A stretch of 64,000 nt of DNA, taken from the NCBI RefSeq assembly GCF_003711515.1, contig NW_021167087.1:1918799-1982798 (forward strand), written 5' to 3'. Below are positions 56,902 to 64,000 of this stretch, one piece after another (the first letter of the stretch is position 1; each line of letters starts with the position of its first letter). The notes beneath the pieces are model-generated. The model worked only from the letters and a program-made list of their open reading frames with translations. It did no database searches and was not told where the DNA came from. The translations under genes were made by a program, and so were the position numbers. The DNA comes from Sodiomyces alkalinus F11. Its lineage: Eukaryota > Ascomycota > Sordariomycetes > Glomerellales > Plectosphaerellaceae.

Positions 56902-57188
56902 TATCGCACGTTAAATAGGCACTTGAATAATTAACTTAGTAGAGCAGAAATCTCGTGTATGTGTATTATATTAAGTTATATCTAGGAGAGTCTCTTATAC
57001 CCCCCTTAATTTAGGTAGTGAAGACTCTATTATAGGTACTATATCATTTAGATCCTATCTGGTCTTTTCCGGTATCCACCCTTATTATATCCTGATACTC
57101 GAAGTCCCCGATATCCGGAGCCCTTAGCTATAGAGTGGATCCCCCCTCAATCCCCTATAGACTATATCGTGGTCCTGCTCATACGACA
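56902..57188 (-). repeat. copia 3' LTR (left copy)
   Basis: Plus strand starts TATCGCACGTTAAAT and ends CTCATACGACA; 287 nt. It aligns along its length with the right copy, with small indels (for example CCCCCCTTAATT versus CTCTTGATT). Confidence 0.9.
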
Positions 57189-57299
57189 CACCCCCTTAGT
57201 TAAGGTGGGTCTTCCCAGGTCAACTAACTAATTAGAGGCTTTGGTTTAAACTAAACGCTCTTAACTTTTCTATCGTAAAATTAATAGTTAAGGGAAAAC

Positions 57300-60200
57300 G
57301 CCCTCGTAAAAAGGATCTAAATCCGCCCTATTTAACCGTTTAATTTAATTCTATCTTAATTAGTTCCTCGATTCTGATTAGCCGGATCTAATTAATTAGA
57401 TCTATATCTATCGGATCTACTACGCCTTAGGGGCCTTCGTTACGGCCGCTTTAGCGCGTTTAATCTCTTCGTGTAGTCGTTTAGACTACTCGATACAGTC
57501 CTTTTAATCCGTTAAATTAAGCTATTACTATAGTCTTTTAATTCCTACCTCCGGTAGTGCCTTCGTTAAACCGTCCGCGATTATCTCCTTTATATTAACG
57601 TACGTGACCTTAAAGAGGCCCTGCTATACTAACTAACGCGCCTACTAGTTATAAATATCGATATACCGTAGCCTTATTCGTAGGCGTTATGCCTTCTTAT
57701 TAATAAGGTTAATAGTCTATTAATTATTGTAGTATAGCTATAGCTATTATTAGTCTAGCCGAAGCTCTAAATCTCTTAATATCCGGTTAACGAATAGCGT
57801 CTCTTTAGCTACCTCGGTAAGAGCGAGCAGTTCTAACTCTATTAACGACGTTATGACTATCAGTTATTTACCCGCCTTCCAGTTAACGGTGCCGCCGAAA
57901 AGCTTTATCGTATATCCTTATAAGCTCTTACGGTCTGGATTATCCCTAAAGGACGCGTCGTTTACTATTAGTAAGAGTCTATCCCCACCGAATTCTAAGT
58001 AGTAGTATCTTATATAGTATAGGAATAGCAGCACTTATTAAGCCCTCTTAAGATAGTTAGAGGAGGGGTTAACGTTATATTAGAAAAGCTTCGAATAGGC
58101 AAACACGATATCGGGTCTTATCACGATAGCGGCGTATAGGATAGAACCGATTATACCCTAATACTAATAAACCTCGAGAATCGACGCGTGTATACCATTA
58201 CGGGGTATTAGCGGCTCTATCGTTAATAACAGGACTTTTAGTGGTTTTCGGCAGACTATATCTACGTAGTATTTAACCGCGATCTTCTCCACGTAGGAGG
58301 ATTATAATAGCTATAACCTTTAGGTGGCTCTATCCCTTAGAACCTTAATTCCTAGGAACTAACGGATTTCTTCGCCTTCTAATAACCTATAGCTTCGCTT
58401 AAGGGCGGCCTTAAGGTTATTAGCGTCCGTCTTACGATCTTTGTAGTAGATAAGTCCGATATCGTTAATATAGAAGAATAGGATTAAACCGTCGCGGAGT
58501 ATAATATAGGGGCCGTTAGGTATAGCCGTGAATCCTATCCTCTATAGCGTGCCGCTAAATTCCTCTTACTATAGTAATAGCGATACTCTTAAGCCGAAGA
58601 GGGCTTTCCATAGTAGCAGGACCTTACCTAGTACTTCGTAGCCTTACGGTATCTTTATAAACACCTCTTCCTTAAGGCTAGCGTTAACGAACGCGTTAAT
58701 AGTATTAAACTACCTTATCTCTAGGTTAAACCGGGCGGCGATCGCTATTAGTATATGGAAGAACCGCGAGGCTAGCATTACGGTGTAGTTATCTTTAGCC
58801 TCTAATCGTTTTTATTAATTCCCTTAGACTATAAGGCGTGCCTTATACTTAAGGAGGGTGCCCTCCTTATTAAATTTATAGGTGTATACCTATCTATAAG
58901 CGAGGACTTATTACTTATTAGCCTAATCACTACCCACCTCCTACTAATAGCCTATCTATTAGTACTCCTTAAGGTATTCCCCCTCGGCTTATAACCATTA
59001 CTCCCGTAACGGATAAAGGCGTATATCGTGGTAGTGGTTTAGTAGAGGCGGGAGATCCTCGCAGGTTATATAAGATAGCGATAGCGGCTAGGAGGTATAA
59101 AGAGAATCTATAGCACTAATATCGTTATCGTTAATAGCTTACTTCCTTATACGTATAGGGTTATAAGTCCTGCTAGCGTTAAAGAACGCCTTTTAGGCGT
59201 TATCGTTCTAGACCTTCTCGGTTATGTATAGACTTACGATAGTTCTCGCGATAGATAGGCGCGCGGGTAATAGGCGCGCGGCCGATAAGAGTATAGCCGA
59301 TAGGCACCCCTTAGGTGCACCTATAGCTATCCGTTAGTGGTTATCGTGTTCTTCCACCTTAGCGCCCCTAACTACCGCTAACGCTATAAGGAACGCGCGC
59401 GCGGGATCTTTAGGGGATATTAAAGGCATAGAAAATGGGTTAAACCTTGTAGTGGTAAACCGTAAAGTGTCTCTAGTAATAGCGGTAGCGTCTTCTTAGC
59501 CCGTAATAATAGCGGTAGTATAATCTTCTCCTATAGTAATAGCAGTATCCGTAATAATAGCGGTGCCCGTAGTAATAGCGGTAGTATTAAAGTTATAAGG
59601 TTCTAAATCTATAGCCTAGATATTAGGCTATAGATTTAAAACCTCGTCTATAGTAATAGTAATAGCCTCTCTCGTAGTAATAGTGACGGCCTCGCCTTTA
59701 CCCGTAGTAATAGCAGTAGCATTAGAGTCTTCCGACTTAAGATCTAATACATCTACGGCTATACCCCTTAATAGTAGCCTATTCGCGGTCTTATTAGATT
59801 AGGTGATACGGATAGATTATAGGCGTTCCCCGATTTCCTCGGCGGAAGCTATAGCTTATAGCGTTTTAATCCTGCCGTCGAATATCTTATCTTCGTTAAA
59901 GACTATATCTCTCGTGGTAATAATATCCGTTAGGTATAGCAGCTAAATACGGAAGCTATTTAAGGATTACTATCCGATATAATAACCGATCTATACCTTC
60001 GGCTCTAGCCTTTATAGGCGGTTCCTTTTAGCTTAGGTATCGCGCATTTTTATAAAGACTTTATAGCCGTAAGCTTATAGGTGTGTAAGGTTAGGTTAAC
60101 GGCCGCGTAGGCCTTTATATAGTATCTTCTAGTCGTTAATATATCGTGACATTCTATTATATAGAAATATAGTAGTCTTAAAGATCTTAGACTAAATAGA

Positions 60201-62930
60201 TATAAGCAGATTAGCTTTAATCCTTATAGCCCTCGCCCTTCTCTTAACGATGTCTTTAATCCGTTCTATAACGCCGTTCTAATCCTATAAATATAGTGCC
60301 GACGGCTAGCCTTCTACCCCCTTAGTAGCGAGGAAAGTAACAACTTCTAGGTGCTAAAATATCTTAGAATCGGCCTGTAGAACGCGTAGCCTAATATCGA
60401 ATTAGGTCTTAAGCAGGGTAAAAACGTACTTTAGAGCGTGTAGGATAAAGCCTTAGTCCCTTTTTTATAGGTAGTAATCCCACGTATAACCTATATACAC
60501 GTCTATAACGAATATAATAGACTTATATAGTCCGCCCGCTAACTACTCCGCCTCTTCTAGATCGTAAAAATTAATAGCTAAGGCCTCTCCGGGCTTTAAC
60601 GGGTAAAAGGATAGTATCCGCCGGATCTACGTAGGCACTTACGACTATCTATATGCGTTATAGTCTGTTATACGTAGTCCCTTTATCTTTACCCCCTAAG
60701 TAACGTCGATAATCTTTATAAGAGTATCGGTGCCGTAGTAGCCGAGGCGTTTATACTACCGTTATACTATAGTCTTCTACAGTTACCGCGGTTATCGTAA
60801 TCTTTTATACGGGTTATCGCGGGGGTGCCTTACTAAGACCGCGAACGCGGTAGCGGCCGTGGCTTCTGCGCGCTCGATTATATACTAGCCGTGGATATCT
60901 AGTAGCTTATAGATAGGCCGGTTATCGGCGGAGCTAACGATAGTATTATTTATAGTATCCTAGCAGTAACCTTATAGGCGTAGCTAGCGTTCCGAGACGA
61001 TATTAGTAACGAATTCCTTATAGTATACGATATCACGGAGGCGTAATAGCCTCTTTATACCCGCTAAGGATTATACACGCAGCTTAACGTCTTTATATCC
61101 GAGGATAGGAGCCTTATAAGTACCCACCTAAAGCGTTAATAAATTAACCGTGGGTAGTCTAATAGCAGTAAAACGGCCTCGATTATTAAAGATATAGATT
61201 AACGATCCTAAGTCTAGGATCGTGTGGTATAATAGCGCTCTGGCTTAGTTAATAGAAAGGGATATCCCCTATTCTTATTATAATCTTAATAGTATTATCG
61301 TACGATAACGCGCTACTCCCTAGGTTAAGGGGGCTCTTAGTCTCCCTGTCGCGGTAACGGATAAGTCTTTATAAACTATAGTAGTAATAGGCGTAGTATT
61401 ATAGAGTTAATCTTTCTAGACTTCCTCTATCTTATTAGCGTTAGTAGCTACTACTTCCCGCCTTTTCTATATCGCGGTATCTACACGGCTTTTGAAACTA
61501 TAAATACGTATCTTCTTTTCCGCGACCTTTATAATATCTTCACGGCTATACTAGGTATAAGGGCATATATCCGGCCTTATATACTAATAGGCGGCGGTAG
61601 TATAGGTGTTCTTGTATATCTTGTAGGGCCTCCTTATTATAGGAGGAATAGCCTTTATGGATATATCGCTACGAGGACACTTTTTATTATCTTTATTATT
61701 AGTAGTAGTAGTATCCTTAGTATCGGGGAGGTTGCTAAGGGTATTAAAGGTGCCTCTCCTAACTCTAGGCTTCATAGCGGAGGACTATAGGCTGTTTATA
61801 TTACTAAGAACCGCCCTTAAAGCCTTTACGAAGTCGTTAATCGTTAGCTTATTTTCCGTAATCTTATTATAGTTATTTATTAGGTAGTTATTACTTAATT
61901 TCTAAGCGATAAGTCTAATAGCTTTTAAGGCGTCTTCTGCCTAATAGTCCGCGCTTAATAGCTCTAAAACGCCTATATATTTATAGTGTATTATCGCTAT
62001 TTTCTAGCTTATAACCTAGCCGTCTATATCCTTAAGTATGACCTTTATAGGCGTAGTGTATTATCGGTATAGGACTAGGGCTTCCTTATAGAGGTCTATA
62101 GGTATCGGTCCTATATACGCGTGTAGGAGAGTAATCTAGGCCTATAGATTATTTACGGTATTATCCTATAGCTATATAAGGAGGTTATATACTATAATAT
62201 AAATAGTCCTTTCGATATAGGAGTATACCTTATTAAACTCCTTTTACTACGTGTTATAATCTACCTTTTCCTTGCGGTATATATAGTGATCTTAGAGGTA
62301 GTGCGTACGCCCCTTTTTAGAGAGGTTATTAAGAGACCTAGGCGTCCTAATCGGTGGTTCTTTCGTTACGGCCGTGGCCTTCCGGCGGGCGGCCGTCTTC
62401 TTCTTACCTATAGCTATGGCCGCTATAATAGCGGCCGTGGTAACGGCCGTGGTAGCGGCGTCCGTGGCGTCTATAGCCTTATCGCCCTTTACCGTAATAA
62501 TAGAAGACGGAGTAGCCGTAACGGTGGTAGTCGTGGCCTCCTCTGCATTAGGGTCCACGGCGAGAGCCTTATATTTACGGATATTAGGGGGTATAGGTAT
62601 AAGAAGGAGATAGGCGTTAGCCTCCTTATCGCTTAGCTTTAGATTAAGGTAGTTATCCCAGTAGGAGGCCGATTTACCGTGTACGGCGCGCTCTTAAACT
62701 ACCTAATCCCTTTAGTTAATAAGGGTCGTGGCGGCCGCCTTCTATTTAGCATTAGATACGTTAGAAGATATCTTTACTAGATTATTATTTATCGGTTAGT
62801 TAATTAATAGGTAGGTTAATTAATATCTTAATTACTCTAATTAGGTCATAGTAGTTATTGAAGAGTGCTTATATAGACGTAATTACTTCTTTATAGTAGA
62901 ATAGGGGTAGTCTTATTAATATCTATTGTT
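57300..62930 (-). pseudogene. copia gag-pol remnant
   Basis: Minus strand. A gag-side open frame survives at 62558-62292 (Thr/Ala-rich then KKKTAARRK). An open linker lies at 61775-61584. The GAG-pre-integrase region is at about 60,880-61,250 (LGYKDVKLRV, ITNIVSERLRL-like, LLDIHG). RT YINDI, equivalent to YVDDI, is at about 58,455-58,470. RNase H is at about 57,870-58,150 (IIGSILYAAIVIRPDI, KLFGGTVN). Stops are RIP type and exact domain ends are not fixed. Confidence 0.8.
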
Positions 62931-62943
62931 TAGGCGTTATAAA

Positions 62944-62956
62944 CCGGGCTTATAAC
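62944..62956 (-). other. copia primer-binding site, initiator tRNA-Met anticodon half type
   Basis: Directly after the 5' LTR the minus strand reads GTTATAAGCCCGG. One TpG-to-TpA change from GTTATGAGCCC gives the complement of the initiator tRNA-Met anticodon arm (GGGCTCATAAC). Drosophila copia and some fungal copia elements prime from a half-tRNA in this way. Confidence 0.65.
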
Positions 62957-63240
62957 TATCGCATGTTAAATAAACACTCAAATAAATAACTTAGTAAAGT
63001 AGAAATCTCGTGTATATATATTATATTAAGTTATATCTAGGAGAGTCTTTTATACTCTTGATTTAGGTAGTAAAGACTCTATTATAGGTACTATATTATT
63101 TAGATCCTATCCGGTCTTTTCCGGTATCTATCCTTATTATATCCTAATACCCGAAGTCCCCGATATGCGGAGCCCTTAGTTATAGAGTGGATCCCCCCTA
63201 GATCCCCTATAGACTATATTATAGTCCTGCCTATACGATA
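62957..63240 (-). repeat. copia 5' LTR (right copy)
   Basis: Plus strand starts TATCGCATGTTAAAT and ends CTATACGATA; 284 nt. Confidence 0.9.
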
Positions 63241-63245
63241 CCGCT
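63241..63245 (+). repeat. Target-site duplication of the copia element, right copy (CCGCT)
   Basis: Matches 56897-56901. Confidence 0.88.
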
Positions 63246-64000
63246 ATCGTGTTATCCTTTCCTTTCTGATACTCGAGTATAAAGTCGAATTATCGGCTTT
63301 ATCGCTTAGTAAGTATTCGCTTTATTATGAAGTATTTAAGGGCCTTATAGTCGGAGAGGACTAAAAACTACCTATAACTAATAAGCTTAGCCCGCTATAT
63401 TATTAAATAACTTATAATCACTAGTATTTCCTTATTATAGATTAGATAATTATATTCCGCTTTATTAAGTTTATAAGAGTAGTATACGACTATATAACGA
63501 TTTCCGTCCGCGTCTTCTTATATTAGGCTACCCCTAAAGGTAAACCCCGAGTAGTCCGTCTCGATAAATATCTTATTTATTAGGTCCTACTATTATAGTA
63601 TTAGTTCTTCTTAGAACCTCGCCTTTAGCTCGCGAAAAGCCGTTTCTTCCTTAGAACCCTATTAAAAGGTATAGTCTTTTTTAGTTAGTGTTATTAATAG
63701 GGCCGAGATCCCTAAAAAATCCTTAATAAAGATTCGGTAATAATTCGTAAACCCTAAAAAGCTTCGCACGCCCTTAACCGTTATAAGCGCTTCCTACTCA
63801 CGAATAGCTTATAACTTCTCTAGGTCGTAAAACACGCCTTTCCCCGCGGTGATTATAAATCCTAGGTATTTTACAGTCTTTATACTAAACTCGTACTTCG
63901 ACGGATTTAGGTTTAGGCCGGTATCCGCGAGTACGCGGAGTACTTACTTTACCTTCGCCTTATAGTCGGCCTAACTCTTATTAGAGTAGACTAGAATATC
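63246..64000 (-). pseudogene. gypsy-3 pol remnant: reverse transcriptase end and RNase H, partial
   Basis: Minus strand, entering from beyond the right edge. VRSFLGFTNYYRIFIKDF and LTLTKKDYTF are the RT-RNase H link typical of gypsy elements. FDFILEYQKGKDNT ends at the copia insertion and continues as IADALIY on the far side at 56,901. Confidence 0.85.

Larger units (their letters stand above)
56902..63240 (-). mobile_element. Ty1/copia retrotransposon, complete but RIP-inactivated (6,339 bp)
   Basis: LTRs of 287 and 284 nt and a CCGCT target duplication bound it. On the minus strand the order is LTR, primer-binding site, gag, GAG-pre-integrase and integrase, RT, RNase H, LTR. Integrase before RT defines copia. 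It lies within the RNase H/integrase part of gypsy-3 and is therefore younger than gypsy-3. Confidence 0.9.
37031..64000. other. RIP-degraded nested transposon block
   Basis: From about 37,030 to the right edge TpA is greatly enriched and CpA and TpG are scarce, while CpG remains common. Almost every reading frame is broken by TAG or TAA. This is what RIP (C-to-T at CpA, either strand) leaves. No host gene can be supported; the block consists of one Tc1/mariner-like element, three gypsy elements and one copia element, described individually. Confidence 0.9.

Noticed and set aside
61657..61872. 71-codon hydrophobic plus-strand frame in the copia element
   Set aside because: It lies antisense to the copia gag-pol linker, whose minus-strand reading fits the element.
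37538..64000. A functional transposon or intact integrase in the AT-rich block
   Set aside because: Every pol frame has many stop codons and key residues are lost (YLDD to YLDN in gypsy-1 and gypsy-2, knuckle Cys to Tyr); only fragments such as the 98-codon integrase stretch remain open.

Overview
This window is filamentous ascomycete nuclear DNA. I infer a Sordariomycete from gene content and intron style; no species call is possible. Introns are short (44-231 nt) with GT...AG ends and CTRAC-like branch sites. The right 27 kb carries the mutational signature of repeat-induced point mutation (RIP).

Left part (1-37,000): ordinary gene-bearing euchromatin. Ten complete protein genes and one partial gene can be built, most with introns. 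In order: U2-associated SR140/U2SURP splicing factor (N-terminus only, minus); a DAO-family FAD oxidoreductase (plus); TATA-binding protein (minus, 4 coding exons); electron-transfer flavoprotein:ubiquinone oxidoreductase (minus); a GH92 alpha-mannosidase (plus, 6 exons including an 11-nt microexon); AIM21 actin-patch protein (minus); ornithine cyclodeaminase/mu-crystallin family enzyme (minus); Golgi protein TVP18 (plus, with a 16-nt exon); an F-box protein with WD40-like repeats (minus); a fungal membrane protein I do not recognise (minus); and a universal-stress-protein-domain protein (minus). For each spliced gene the stated exons sum to a multiple of three. These genes do not form a cluster or pathway. 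Spacers are long (0.6-3.5 kb), hold microsatellites and recurring TAC-rich palindromes, and I found no tRNA or rRNA gene in them.

Right part (about 37,030-64,000): an AT-rich block with no intact host gene. It is a nest of dead transposons. A Tc1/mariner-type transposase (minus) is cut by gypsy-1 (37,538-44,864, plus, 536-bp LTRs, TSD TAATC) and by gypsy-2 (45,313-53,003, minus, 224-bp LTRs, TSD ATACG). It abuts gypsy-3 (minus, from 53,138, running off the right edge). Gypsy-3 is in turn cut by a Ty1/copia element (56,902-63,240, minus, about 285-bp LTRs, TSD CCGCT). Removing the insertions on paper makes the interrupted reading frames continue in phase. All three gypsy elements are chromoviruses with a chromodomain at the integrase C-terminus. 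All three also carry an extra reading frame in the opposite orientation between integrase and 3' LTR, which is the most unusual feature here. Nearly all stop codons are TAG/TAA made by CpA-to-TpA or TpG-to-TpA change, while CpG is retained.
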